From Fulvia fulva (lineage: Eukaryota > Ascomycota > Dothideomycetes > Mycosphaerellales > Mycosphaerellaceae), in the NCBI RefSeq assembly GCF_020509005.1, contig NC_063012.1:5518001-5582000 (forward strand): a stretch of DNA of 64,000 nt, in the 5' to 3' direction. Positions 1-12,449 of this stretch are shown piece after piece. A program made the position numbers and the translations under genes. The number at the start of each line of letters is the position of its first letter. Position 1 is the stretch's first letter. The notes below the pieces were generated by a model. The model worked only from the letters and a program-made list of their open reading frames with translations. It was not told the DNA's origin and did no database searches.

Positions 1-2961
1 CTGGGAGACTTCAACTTGCACCATCCTACATGGGGATCAGACTTTGCACCTGCCCATCACTTCCTAGCTAACAGACTCCTCTCCACTACCCAAAGCAACA
101 ACATGCACCTAGTTACCCCAAAGGGCCTAACTACCTGGTCACAGAGAGCAAGCTCAAGCACCATTGACCTGTGCTTTGCATCACATGACCTGCAGCAGAA
201 GGTCACCAGATGCTGGGTTAACCAGGACTTGGAGTCCTCATCAGATCACCTCCCAATTCAGGTGGAGTTTGAAACACAGACACAGCAGGAAGGAGACCTA
301 GAACCTCAGCTGGCCTGGAAGGCAGCCAACTGGGAACAGATCAGACAAGACCTGGAACAGAAGCTAGCTGGACTAGAGACCAGGAGACTGGAAACAGCCT
401 TAGACATAGACCAAGCAGTGGCAGAACTGGTTAGAACAATGCAGGAAACTGCGGCAGCCCACACCAGAGAAAAGAAACAGTCACTGTACCAGAAGCCATT
501 CTGGACAAAGGAATGCTCAGAGAAGGTCAAGGCAGCCAGGCAGGCCAGGAGAGCCCTTACCCAGAGCCACTCCCAGGAAGCATGGGACAGATACAACCAG
601 GCAACCAGAGACAAGAAGGCCCAGATCAAGAGGGACAAGATGCTGGAGTGGAGGTCAACAGTTGGATCCATTACCCAGAATCCTGAGAAGATGTGGAAAC
701 TAGCAAAGTGGGCAAGACAACCCACACAGGACAGAAACATGCTGCCCCAGTTTCCAAACATTGAAGACCAGGAAGGAGTAATCCAACACACTCTCCCAGG
801 AAAGGCACAGGCATTGGGGAAACATTTCTTTGGCACACAGGTAGAAGCTGACCTGCAGGATCTGGAGGGCAGTGTGTATCCAACACCACTAGAGCAATCC
901 TGCACAGTGGGAGAGGGAGAGATCAAGAGCATCATTAAGACACTCTCAGGAAACAAGGCCCCAGGACCAGATGGGATTCCAAACTTGTTCATTAAGACAT
1001 GCAAGGACCAGATCTCCCCTGCACTGTCAAACATCTTTTCACAGTGCATGGCCCAAGGACACTGCCCTAAACACTTCAAGGAGTCACTGACTGTGGTCTT
1101 GAGAAAACCACAGAAAGAGGACTACACAAAGCTAAAGGCATACAGACCTATTGCCTTGCTCAACACACTAGGCAAACTCCTGGAAAAGATCATAGCAGAA
1201 AGGCTGACAAACCTAGCTGAAGAACATGGAATCCTCCCTGAAGAACAGATGGGAGGCAGGAAACAAAGATCAACACTAACAGCTGTGGAACTTATCACAG
1301 AGCAGATCAAGACCCTATGGCACTTTGGGAACAACAAAGCAGCCACACTCCTCTCACTAGACATATCAGGAGCCTTTGACAATGTCTCACACCAGAGGCT
1401 GATCCACATCCTGAAACAGAAGGCTATCCCTAACTGGACAGTCCAGTTTATCCAGTCCTTCCTCAGAGGCAGAACCACAAGACTAAGACTGGGCAGATAC
1501 AAATCTGACAGCATGCCTACAGAGACAGGAATCCCACAGGGATCAACAATGTCTCCAATCCTGTTTCTCCTCTTTATGGCAGACCTGCCAGCAAAGCTAA
1601 ACTCCAGAAACACATCAGCCTCAGGGTTTGTAGATGACACAAACATCCTAGCCTGGTCAGACAGCACAGAAGAGAACTGCAGAATCTCGCAGAAGAAACA
1701 CAAGGAATGAGAGGAATGGGCCAGGAAACATGGAGCCAGATTTGCCCCAGAGAAGTATCAACTCGTCCACTTCAGTAGAGCCAGAAACAGACACAATATG
1801 CAAGCCCCAATCACTATTCAGGGACACACAACAGAACCCTCAAGTGAATTAAGGGTGCTAGGAATATGGATGGATCCAAAGCTCAGCTAGGGACCACAGG
1901 TCAAGAAAGCACAGGCAAGAGCAGACAACAACAGGCAATCAATTGACAGGCTTACAGCCTCCACATGGGGAGCCACATTTGCGAAAGCAAAGGTTATGTA
2001 CAAGGCCATTGTGAAGCCAGCCATGCTATATGGAGCCCAGATCTGGTCAGCCCAAGACAAGATCCCAAAGAGAATTGCAGATCCCATCAGCAGAGCCCAA
2101 GCCTCCTGTCTGAAAAAGGTGCTTGGAGCATACAAGTCAACTCCAACAAGGGTGGTCGAAATGGAGTCTGGCTCCCCACCAGCCAAGCTCTACCTTCAAG
2201 GGTTGAGATACCAGTATGCAGGAAAGACGTCTGCATACCCAGCCCAGCTAGTAATCCAGAAGGCAGTCAACAAAATCAGGAGCCAGTGCACAAGAAGGCA
2301 CAGACAAGCAAGACCCAATCCAGCCCCACAGAAGCAGCAGGACCTGCAGAAGTTCAAAGAACTAACAGAACAGCTGCACCTAGCCCAGCAGGAACAGGAC
2401 AGAAGGGCTCAAGGGAGAGGATCAGCAGCCAGCCAAGGGAAGAAGCAACAGTCTCTAGCTGAAAGGATGGCAGGACTCCTCTGGAAGACTGAATGGACAA
2501 GAACCCCACAGAGGCCAGGAACCCCAAAGGCACTCCAACAGTTTGGTAGCCACAACTACCTACTGTACTCAGACCTGACCAGGTCAGAAGCAAGCATAGC
2601 AATACAAATCCGCTCTGAACACATCGGAGTCAGGGCATACCTGCATCAGAGAAAAGTCCCAGGTATCGAAGACAAGAGTTGCCCATGCGGCTACCTGTCC
2701 CAGAATGTCGAACATAGACTTCTGGTTTGCAAAGAATGGAGTACAGGGAGAGGTGAATGGAGGGCAAGGGCAAGGAACAGAAACTTCCAAGCCATGATCA
2801 GCAATAAGGGAGACCTCCAGAGAATTACAAGGTGGATCATCCACCAAGGATTTTTGGAGCAGTTCTCTCTTACTAGGGAAACAGAGAGATGGATTGAGGA
2901 GAGAAAGAAGGAGGAGGAGAGCAGGAAGAGGGGGACAACTCTAGGGTTGCAGACAAGGTAG
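1..2961 (+). pseudogene. LINE endonuclease-reverse transcriptase ORF with two nonsense codons
   Basis: One reading frame runs from the first base to the stop at 2959-2961, interrupted by TGA at 1708-1710 and TAG at 1888-1890. At the start are GDFNLHHP and SDHLPI, the end of an exonuclease-endonuclease-phosphatase domain. The reverse transcriptase shows YRPIALLN, LDISGAFDN, GIPQGSTMSP and the catalytic FVDD near 1630. The C-terminus has CPCG-x9-H-x4-C near 2685-2730, the zinc-binding motif typical of Tad1-clade proteins. I see no RNase H domain. The TAG fits G-to-A change at a tryptophan codon. The 5' end of the ORF lies upstream of the window. With two stops it is probably inactive, though otherwise intact. 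Confidence 0.9.
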
Positions 2962-3144
2962 TCAGAGGCTAACCACCATGACACTAGTGCACCCTAATGG
3001 AAGGAAAACTGAGAACTCATGGCAAGGAAGCTATTAGAGAAGGAGAGGAGGTTTTTACCTAGGAATAGGTTTCCTACCTTATGCAGTAACATATATAGAC
3101 ATAAACCCGCATGGGCCGGAGGGCACCACAACGGGTAAATGAAT

Positions 3145-3160
3145 CATCTATCTATCTATA
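3145..3160 (+). repeat. ATCT-repeat 3' tail of the left LINE
   Basis: Short tetranucleotide repeat in place of a poly-A tail. The same tail ends the LINEs at 60,195-60,208 and 61,078-61,095, and so marks three 3' ends of one lineage. Confidence 0.85.
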
Positions 3161-3166
3161 TAACAA

Positions 3167-3900
3167 GCTCTTCACTTCGTAGCATCTTATAGATACGGTC
3201 GTACTCGGTGTATAGCGTAGTATACTAGTTGTTCTAGAGGTCGTTAGCTCGCTCTATTATATCGAGTTATCTACCCTTAGTAATCGCCGTATTAACTACT
3301 TATAGTTAGGTAGTCTTCGGGTATTAGGATGTAAGGGTCGTAGGGTTATCTAGGGTAACATTCTAGTATTCGGATACGAGAATGTATTCTACCTCGTCGA
3401 GTAATAGATATATCTCGTCTAGGTCGCCGCCTAGGTTCTCTTCGAGCTTAAACTCGAATAGTTCTATAAAGTCAATCTTACTACCTTCTTCTCGCTCGAA
3501 GGCTTTCTAGTAAGCTTTATTAATTTCCTATTATAGCGCAATACCGGTGTCTACTATAACCCGCCGGTTATCGTCCTATATCTAACTCTAAGAAAAGGAG
3601 GAGAGGTCGGGGAAAAGAGATATACGCTACTTACCTTTACCCTTAGGCTTTAGTAGCGGTAGTATACCGCCGTTCGTCTATAAAGTTATATTATCTAGGT
3701 TCGGGGGAGGCGTAACGATACCTATTTCCTAACTATCTACGAGCGCGCGACCACCTACTAATAGTATCGCCGCGTTACGTTCTCTAGGTATCTACGCGCT
3801 ATACGCCTTACCGTATTCTATATTCTAATACGGCTCTACGCGTTCTCGAGTTCTACGGTTCTGTCTGTTCCTATTATTACGCGTCCCTTACCTAGATCCG
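3167..3900 (-). pseudogene. RIP-damaged coding relic, product unrecognised
   Basis: On the minus strand one frame stays coherent for roughly 160 codons if TAG is read as a former Gln or Trp codon, which is what RIP produces from CAG and TGG. The inferred product is acidic and helical (for example LEENLGGDLDEIYLLLDE and EYDRIYKMLRSEELVI) and ends in TAG at the junction with the LINE tail. I do not recognise the family. It is opposite in strand to the Gypsy integrase relic that begins about 200 bp further on, so the two probably come from different elements or ORFs. Confidence 0.45.
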
Positions 3901-4099
3901 CGATCTAGGTAGTAAGGTAGAACAACTATAAGGGCGCGCGTACTATAGGGTCCGAATGAGATAGTTATTGTTCTACGAAGCTACGAAAGAGGAGCGCGAG
4001 GCGCGGCGAAGTTATAAAGTAAAGCTAAGCCGCGCTAACCCGATATAGAAGGTCCGCGGTTTAGCCGGGCCGACGTAGCTATAGTAAGGGGTCGCGGGC

Positions 4100-5894
4100 T
4101 ACCCGTAATAAGGGCCTAGTAATTAAGGAAGCCCTCCGAACCTAGGATAACTACGTAGAAAATAGCTATACGGTTACGATCCTAACCGATTACTAGTCGC
4201 TTAGGTACCTTAATAGTACTAAGGGCTAGAGTAAGAGGATCGTACGATAGGCTAAAGAGTTTTAGTAATATAACTTAGATATTAGGTATCGTAAGGGGGA
4301 AGAGGCGATCGTTCCCGATACGCTCTCCCGTCGGCCTAACTTTATCGGAGAAGGACCTACTAACCTAGCTTAGCCGGTTAAGTAACTCGTAGCTATAAGA
4401 TTCAAAGCTAACGAGACCGACTTGTTCCCTAAACTAATAAGGCAGTTCAAGTTAACGGGATAGATACTAACTTACGGTCCCTACCTCGAGAGCTTAATTA
4501 AGGTACGAGAAGAGGAATTCGAGCTACTCCTACCGATCGACGAGTCTAAGGAACCTAGATTAGGCTTTATCCTTCTAGACGATAAGGGAATAGCGCCTTT
4601 CCTCGTACTAACCTAGCGTCTTAATCTAGTAAACTATGTATACTAGCGATACGGACACTTTACGGCGCTAGGGCTAATAGATTAGCTCGAGATAAGAGCC
4701 TAGTAGCCTAGTATAAGAAAGGACGTACGAAAGTTTATCGAATCCTGCCCTAGATACTAGCTAACGTAGAAAAAGAAGCCTAATAAGCCTAAAACACGCG
4801 AGCCGCGGTTTTACTAGGTTAACGATAAGCTTAGGCCCTTCGAGAGATAGGCAATTAATATCGTAGGGCCTTTATCGAAGAGTCTACTAGGGAACGAGTA
4901 TATTATTACGGCGATAGATTACGCTACGGGTTAGCTAGTCGCTTAGGCCGTTCCGCGTACGGATACTAAAGCGACTATAGTATTCCTATACGAGAGAATC
5001 TATTAGGACTACGGGCCACCCCGCGAGCTCCTCTTAGACAATAGTAAGAACTTCCTAAGTAGGGTTATAAGCTACCTAATAAAGTAGTTTAAGGCTAATT
5101 ATCGTCTAGTATCCCTATATTATCCTTTAACAAATAGGAAGGTAGAAAACCTAAACGGTATACTAGGATCGATACTAACGAAGCTATATATTAGTAACGA
5201 TATTAGGCTATAGGATACCTTCCTACCTAAAGCGATCTACTATACTAGATACCGCTAGTATATAATAACCTACCTTAGCCCCTTCTACCTTATATATAGC
5301 TAGTACCTACGAATCCTAGAAGACGAGAACAAGCTACGAGCTAAGAATGTCTTAGTTAACGACTATAGGAAGCGTATCGTCCGCGTCCGCTATACGCGTC
5401 AGCTCGTAAATAAAAGACTACTTTCTCGAGCTTAGACTAGGAACCTAATAAGTCTAAAGTTGCTTCCGCCGGAGGTATAGCTAAGATATAAAGTCGGAGA
5501 ATAGGTCTTACTAATAAACCTAGATCCGCGTAAGCTAGAACCTAAGTACTTTAGACCCTATAAGATCCGTAAAGCGAGCTTCCTAGGGACGTATACACTT
5601 TAGACCCCTACGGGTAGGATTCTAAGGCATCTCGTCTATAGGAATAGGCTTGTATTAGCCGTGTGTAAGGATCTAGCTAAATTCTAGTATCGGTATCTAG
5701 CTAGGAGACTTCTAGATAGGTCCGGTATTTCAGAAGATAAGCTAGAACTTAAGGAAGTTCTAGGCACTAGTTAAGATACGAGTCTTGATCTAAAGGACCT
5801 TTTAACTATACCGGAGGCTAAGTAGTTAAAGAAACAAGTTGAACTCTAGACTACGAAAGAATATAGCTAGCCTTATATAGAAGCGCGAGGGTTC
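4100..5894 (+). pseudogene. Gypsy-type RNase H-integrase relic, interrupted by the chromovirus
   Basis: Reading TAG as former Gln/Trp gives the end of a Ty3/Gypsy RNase H (TILTDYQSLRYL, then VPDTLSRRP near 4,310). After it comes an integrase with a degenerate zinc-binding segment (YGHF near 4,650; CPRY near 4,750) and a DDE core: AIDYATG near 4,915, LLLDNGKNF near 5,040, and the Glu in VENLNGIL near 5,150. The frame continues to the GGTTC target duplication at 5,890-5,894 and resumes after the chromovirus at 12,646. No reverse transcriptase is visible upstream, so the 5' part is missing. All C-to-T changes are in CpA context. Confidence 0.8.
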
Positions 5895-6090
5895 TATTAC
5901 GGGTCTAGGCTACTCTCGGTAGGTGAAAGGGTGTCGTAGCTAAGTAATCGAATAAGTTCTACGGAGAAGAGAAGTTCTAGCTAAGGCGCGTATTGAAGAT
6001 AAGCGCGACGTTCGCCGAGCCGAGGCGTTACGTTATATTTACGAAGTTACGTAACCCGTAGGCCGTAGGCCGTAGGGCTATACCGTAACA
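5895..6090 (-). repeat. 3' LTR of the chromovirus
   Basis: 196 bp, nearly identical to 12,450-12,645. The ends form a short inverted repeat, ancestrally TGTTACGG...CCGTAACA. Here the plus-strand left end reads TATTACGG (TG changed to TA) and the right end keeps ACA. Confidence 0.93.
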
Positions 6091-6106
6091 CTACTCCCCT
6101 TCTCAA
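6091..6106 (-). promoter_or_regulatory. Polypurine tract for plus-strand DNA synthesis
   Basis: The minus strand reads GAGAAGGGGAGTAG directly before the 3' LTR. This is the expected place and composition for the RNase H-resistant primer, and it fixes the orientation of the element. Confidence 0.75.
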
Positions 6107-6429
6107 ATCGCCTTAAGCGCCTACGAGGCGGTATCTATCAATTCAAAACAAGTAACGCTCTATAGGGTATATCTATCTAACTCTATAATCTAAAACTCTA
6201 GTATATATAAAGATACGACTATAGACGAGCCTAAGCTACGAGCAAAGCGACGTTACTAGCGGTAGCGAGTCCTAGGCGTAGATCGTAGAAACGAAGTGAC
6301 TATTTATTATGCCTTAGTACGCCTTAGGTTGTATCGTAACTAGTGCTTAGCGTCGGCGGTAACGGTCGCGTCGTTATTAGTATCGCTAGTACTGTCCGCC
6401 GAGTCTATTAGCTCGGTTATATTAGGCTC

Positions 6430-9400
6430 TAGTGCTTACTATCCGCGTAGAGGTCCTAGAGCGCGAGGGTTCTTGTGATAGTAGTCTACTATAAGTTTAT
6501 CTATAGTGCCTTTTAAGTTAATATAAGGTTCTTTAGTATATAACCTATCTACCTATTTAATAGTATAGCTAATACTCTTCTTTACTTTTCTAGTCTAGCG
6601 ACTATCTACTACTACTACGGTATTGTGCTATTCCTTAACTTCGCTATCGACTTCGGTAAGCGTAGGTTCGTACGTCTATAAAGGGAACGAGTCTTCGGCG
6701 GATAGTCGTAGTAGGTCGGTATAGAATACGTAGTATATTCTTATACTCGTAGGTAGGTCGAGTTCGTAGACATCGGTCGCTACTTTCTTTATGATCGTAA
6801 AGGGGCCTACGTTCTTATGATTAAGCTTCTTCGCTAGTCGTTTAGTACGAATCTAAGGGTGCTATACCGTCGACATCTTATACTTAATACCTAGGCGTTC
6901 GCAAAGCGTCTTCTAGAAGCGACTTACCTACTACGAGCCGCGGTCTAAGTAGATAGAGCGGAACAGGCCTTGATCCTTAATAACGTAGCGGGTAATTATA
7001 TCTATAGCTATCTCGGGCTCTATATTGACGACTAGTATAAGGTACTTACGCTTTATAAGACGACATATTAAGGTAAGGATGTTGTTATACTTAACGCCCT
7101 CCGGGCTATAGCTGTCTAGAAGTACTATAACATAGTCTAGGGCTACTTCCTCGAATATACCGTTAGGTATTAGGATTTGCTTAAGGTTGCCCTAGTATGT
7201 ATTATAGAAAGCCTTAGTTCTAGTGTATATATAACAGTTCTTTATATATCGTGCGATGTCAGCCTATATACTAGGCCAATAGTACGTACGAGTCATTAGC
7301 TCGTATGTCTTCTCGCGCCCCGGGTAGCCGGCTATAGGGGCATTATAACAAGCGGCTATAAGTTCTTTACGGTTATTGCTACTATTAGGCACGTAGAGGC
7401 GGCCTTGAATATAAATCAGGTCGTGCTCTAGTTCGTACTCGCTAAGATTAATATACGTATTTAATTTCTACGGTAGCCGACTATCCCTAGCTTATAGGCC
7501 TTTCTTGATTGCTACTACGAGCTCGTCCTGACCGTAGGCGTTCTAGATCTCTTCCTTAATAGACGCCTCGTTCGCGTTAAGTACGGTAAGCGCGAGCTAA
7601 TATTAGTCGCGAGCGTTCGTATACGTTATTATTACTAACACTCTAAGAGACTCCTATACTTTAGGGGCGAGGTTACGTTCCTTTAAGACCGTTTGTTGTC
7701 TGTTCTTAATATTGTCTATTATGTCTATATCCTAAGTACGGCGTGTTAGGGCATTAGGCTTACCGCCTAGCTTACCTAGTCGGTATTCGATCTAGAAATC
7801 GAACCCGGACAAGAATTTACTCTATCGTGCTTATCGGCGATTTAGCTACTTAGTAGTTATAAAGTATTATAGACCGCGGTGATTAGACAACACCCTAGTC
7901 TTACTACCTATTAGCTCTAGCCGCTATTCCTTAAAAGCTCGAACGATAGCTATAAGCTCCTTGTCGTAGATCTTATAGTTATACTCGGCTAGATCTATCT
8001 TCTACGAATAGTATATAACTAGATAAAGCTGTCCGTCTTCTCCGATCTATAAAAGAACGCTACCGGTATATCTATTAGAGGCGTCGTATTCGATAACGTA
8101 AGGCTTGCTTAGGTCAAAGTACTATAGCACTAGTTGCTTCGTGAACTCCGCCTTAAGCCTATTAAAAGCTTACTAGCACTCTAGTGTCTAGCTCTAAGTA
8201 TATTTCGTAGGTCGCTTTAACTTGTCCTTACTACCGACCCCCTTCGTAAGAGCAGTTATAGGTAGTACGATGTTCGAGAAGCCTTCTACGAACTTTCGAT
8301 AGAAGTTTACGAGGCCGAGGAAGGAAAGGACGTCCTTTACGCTTCTAGGTAACTCCTACTCGAGGATCGTCTTAATCTTCTTTAGGTCTATCTTAATACC
8401 TTCGGTAGTAATAATTAGACTAAGGTACTTGACTTCCTTCTAGAAAAACTTGCTCTTCGCGATGTCTAATAGTAGTTTAGTATCGATGAAGTAGTCTAGT
8501 ACCTTAAGTATATATTCTATATACTCCTCTCTTATACTACTAAAGACGATCGTATTATCAAGGTATACGGTAACGAAGTCGTTAAGGTAAGGCCTTAGGG
8601 CTTTATTAATATAGGTATAGAAGACGCTAGGAGCGTTATCTAATCCGAAGGGCACTACTAGGTACTTAAAGGTCCTATACCGTAAGGTGAATATAGTCTT
8701 CTATTCGTCGCCTACTCGGATACGTAGTTTATTAAAGGTAGTAACAATATCGAGTATAGTGAAGTATTAGTACCCCCTTATTCGCTATAGTGTCTCTCGA
8801 ACCTACGGGATAGGGTATCGGTTCTTAATCGTAATAGCGTTAACTACTCTATAGTCTACGTAGACGCGTAGTCTACTACCTAGCTTTCTAATAATAATGA
8901 CTAGCGATATAATACGTAAGGTACTTTCTCTAATTTTGCCTTTCGTCTTCAAGTCGTCGATATACTTCTTTACGACTTCGAGCTCCTATAGGCTTATTAG
9001 ATATAGTCGAGCGAAAGGCAGCTTAGCACCTAGGTCAAAGTCGATAGCGAGGTCGTCTCCTTTACGGTAAGGAGGTAAGGTATCGTCTCCTATACGTAGA
9101 ACGAAGGCCTTACGTCGCGACTTAAATTCACGCGGAAGCGATATATCTAGGTCTACTTCGTCTTTACCTTTTATATATTGTTAGAAGTCGGACGCTGCTA
9201 TAGCGCTGAGCTATACACTAACTTCTTCTATAGCCTCCTCCTTAGTTATAGGTAGCGCGTTGTTATTCTACTCCTAAATTAGGTAGCCTTCTTATAGTTA
9301 TTAGCCCTCTTTAAGCTAATCTTCTAGACATTCTACGGTCTCCGTAGTACTTATAGACGAGATGTTAATGCCTATAATTACCGCTACGTCTATCCGATCG

Positions 9401-10450
9401 GCACGCTATTACTACCGAGCTTATACTTGTTTTTCTAGTTAATAGCGTACCGTCGTTAGTATTCTTTCGTAATAGTCTCCGTAGTAAGACGTAAACGTAA
9501 CGGTGTTCGTCTAGTTCCCGAAGTCTAGTAGGTGTTTCTATACCTACGATATACTAAGAATAAAGTTATACTTAATACCGGTAACAAAGTAGTTCAATTC
9601 TTCGACGTGACCGTTTAGGTCTAGAGTCGCTTTTACGTACTCCGTAGCTTCGTTCTTCTTAGACGGGTCTACTATACCGATTCTAAATAGAGTAGGTAGC
9701 TTTGTCCGATTACAATCCTTTATAAACTTCGTGCTATAAAAGATCGACTACACGCCTAGATCTACTAGGCATCTAGTAGGCTTGCCTTTAACGGTACCGT
9801 ATATAATAAGACAATTACTACGTAGCGAGATATCGACTTTAATTGCTCCGACCTTTATAGTCTCGATATCTATAACCTTAGGCATATCTACCTCCGAAGT
9901 CTACCGCTATAGTAGGTTAACCTTTTTGTTTCGTTACTAGGGTATTAGCGTAGGTTCTAATATCCTTAGCGGGCCTTTGCCTAACGGATATATACTCGGT
10001 TCTTCTAACGTAAGGTACTCGTAGATATTCTTAGGAGGATCCTTACTAGGCGTAATATTAGCTATAGTAATAATAGCTATACTCTAAACTATACGCCTTA
10101 GTCTAGAGTTACCCCGTTTCCCTATTATTAGAGTTCGAAGTCGATAAGGTTCTAGTCGACCGTAGTAGCTACGTTACCTCTAGTATTACCCTTATAGAAC
10201 TAGAACTATTCGTAAGATCGGTACTACTAGTTATAGTCCGGGCTATTATATACGTAGTAGAACGTCTTATCCTTCTAGTACGCCGCTTTATCCTTCGTAA
10301 GCTTGCGATATGTCAAGCTAGTACGCTTAGCGGCTACTATATCGTACTATTAGTACACCTTCTCGTCTATACGCTCGCTACACGGCTTACCTATAGGTCC
10401 TCGACCGCCGCCGCCGCCGCCTCTAGTACTACCGGAGGAACCTAGTCGCG
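6430..10450 (-). pseudogene. Chromovirus pol relic: reverse transcriptase, RNase H, integrase, chromodomain
   Basis: Minus-strand reading with TAG taken as former Gln/Trp. The reverse transcriptase lies about 9,060-8,400; its best open stretch at 8,440-8,655 has PFGL, ALRPYLNDFV and VYLDN, where the catalytic VYLDD has lost one Asp by RIP-type G-to-A. RNase H follows at about 8,200-7,780 (EYNYKIYDKELIAIV, QLNRRQAR). The integrase spans about 7,300-6,640 (LDYVIVLLDS; YLDRGSQ). A chromodomain-like tail at about 6,640-6,430 contains VVDSRQTRK and ends IVDYYHKNPRALGP. The chromodomain defines the chromovirus lineage and is thought to steer integration toward methylated histone H3. No intact ORF remains. 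Confidence 0.85.
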
Positions 10451-12440
10451 CGTTACCTTAGCTACCGGTCTGCCCTCCTCTACTTAGCTTCTTACCGGGT
10501 AGTTACTACTACTAGCGCGGTATGTCGTCGAGGTCGATCTCGATATTACGGAGAGCATCTTCTATCTCGGTTAGGCTCCTAAACCGTATACCCGCGATCT
10601 TCGCGCGTAGACGTAGAAGAATCTTCTCCTTAAGGTTCTCTATTAGTTCTTCGCGCCCGTCCTTAGTAGTATGCTTCCTAAGGTAGTGCGTATACTCGGA
10701 AAACTTCGTATAGAAGAGGTTAAACTTCTTACCCTACTTCTATTTAAGTTCGTAAAAGGCCTTATAGTAACGACGCTTCTCGAAGTGGTTACTATACGAT
10801 AAGTCGAGGATCTCGAGAGCCTCATTTCAATGCTTAATAGTAGGCTTATAAGGTCGAATACGGCCGAGAGCGTTCGTGCCTACTAGGCCGTAGAACATAA
10901 TATATAATTCGGTATCCGATCGATTAGGTTCTATAAGTAGGTACTCGCTAACCTTCTTACGCTACTTAATATAGCTAACCTTGTCTTCCTTTAGGTCGGC
11001 GTAGAAGACAGGTAGGACCTTAATAGGGTTCTTCTAAGATATATTAATAGACTTTATAGACTACGTACCTAGAGTTAGGGTAGGGGTAAAAGGACGCGCG
11101 TATAGATTAGGCGTATTATTAGCGTCGCCTAACCTACCGAGACCCCCTAACATAAACTAGCGTAGAGTCGATATGCGTATATTGCGGATACTATCGTCGT
11201 AAGCGGTCTCGAAGTTATTAATACCTATAAATTCGACTTCTTACCTACGCCCGCCTAGCGCGCTAGCCGTACGTTATAGTAGCGTAGTTCCGAGCCCTCG
11301 TAGTAGGACTTTCTCTATATACGTATTGACGCGAACACCTAGAGTGTTTCCTACGTCCTTCTTTTATAAATCTAGAAGGGCGCGTAGCTTAGAGGGCTAG
11401 CGAGCTAGTGTCGTTAGTCTCTCCGGCTATTACTATTGCTTCTAAAGTGCTTCGAGCTCCTTAATACGCTACTTTAGACTCTCGACTAACCTACGCTAAG
11501 TGTTATTATCCTCTTATAGGCTCTCGATTTCTGCTATAGCATCTTCTATATCGCCGTCCTTAGTCTATACCTTAGCTTCTAGTTCTTAAATTCGCCTATC
11601 CTTTTCCTCGTTCTGAACGGTCAGACCTTTAATAATGCCCGCCGCTTCTTCCGAGTCCTCCTTTTCTTACTAAAGGGCTGCCTCGAGGTTGACTTTCTTA
11701 CCCGTTAGGTTAATAACTCGGTCGCGAGAGTTCTTAAGTAAGGCCTTACTATAAGTATATATCTATATCCTAAAGTCGAGGACATTAAGCTAAGCTTTAG
11801 GTCTCTTTTTGACTAACGCCGCTAACTCTTCGTAGGTATATAGCTTGAATGCTTATAGATCGTATCGGAACTAAGCGCCTTTACTATCTTCTATAGGATC
11901 TAGGGGTATAGTATACGATAGGTCGAGCGGCGCGTAGTAGCCTCCCTACCTATCTGCTCTCGACGATGTCCCTATTCTCTATCTTATTAGTAAATACGCT
12001 TACGCCGGTCGTACTTAGTCTTAAGAGTCGTATACGTAATTTCCGTCTTCTACTATTAACCCGCCGTCGCTTATCGTATCTAGTAGGTCTAATCTTAGCT
12101 ATCGACTATAGTCTAACTTCTATTATTCTATTAGGTCTACTACGGTTACGGTTCGTAATTATCGGTAGCTATAGTCGCGGCTATCTCGAATCCTCGACGG
12201 TTCGGCGGATATTAATATTAATCCTACGTATCTCGACGAACTCCTACGAAAGTGTCTACGACTAACTATGTCGTATCCTCCTCTTCTATATACTTCCTAC
12301 GTATATAGGACACCCGATTATACTACTATAATCCGCCTCGAACTCGGGGTCTTGTTCGCTAACTCCTACTAAAGTGTCGTAAACCGGTCGGTAATATCGC
12401 TAATAATACGCGTACTTACTATAGAGGGATTTAGAGTAGT
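10451..12440 (-). pseudogene. Probable gag region of the chromovirus
   Basis: This lies between the 5' LTR and pol, where gag is expected. The minus strand keeps stretches of acidic, coiled-coil-like coding sequence with TAG at former Gln/Trp positions and a Gly/Arg-rich run from a GCC/CCG repeat near 10,405-10,430. I could not find an unambiguous CCHC knuckle. Short open frames on the plus strand here (11,966-12,265) are by-products of the skewed base composition. Confidence 0.5.
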
Positions 12441-12449
12441 AGAACTTAA

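Larger units (their letters stand above)
1..3160 (+). mobile_element. Tad1-like non-LTR retrotransposon, left copy, 5' end outside window
   Basis: This is the 3' part of a LINE-type retrotransposon that copies itself by target-primed reverse transcription. It encodes the C-terminal part of an AP-type endonuclease, a reverse transcriptase and a C-terminal Cys/His motif, followed by about 180 bp of untranslated sequence and a short ATCT-repeat tail. CA and TG dinucleotides are abundant, so the copy has almost no RIP damage, unlike the sequence that starts at its 3' end. A second copy lies inverted at 61,078-64,000. The 5' end and the upstream target duplication are outside the window. Confidence 0.93.
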
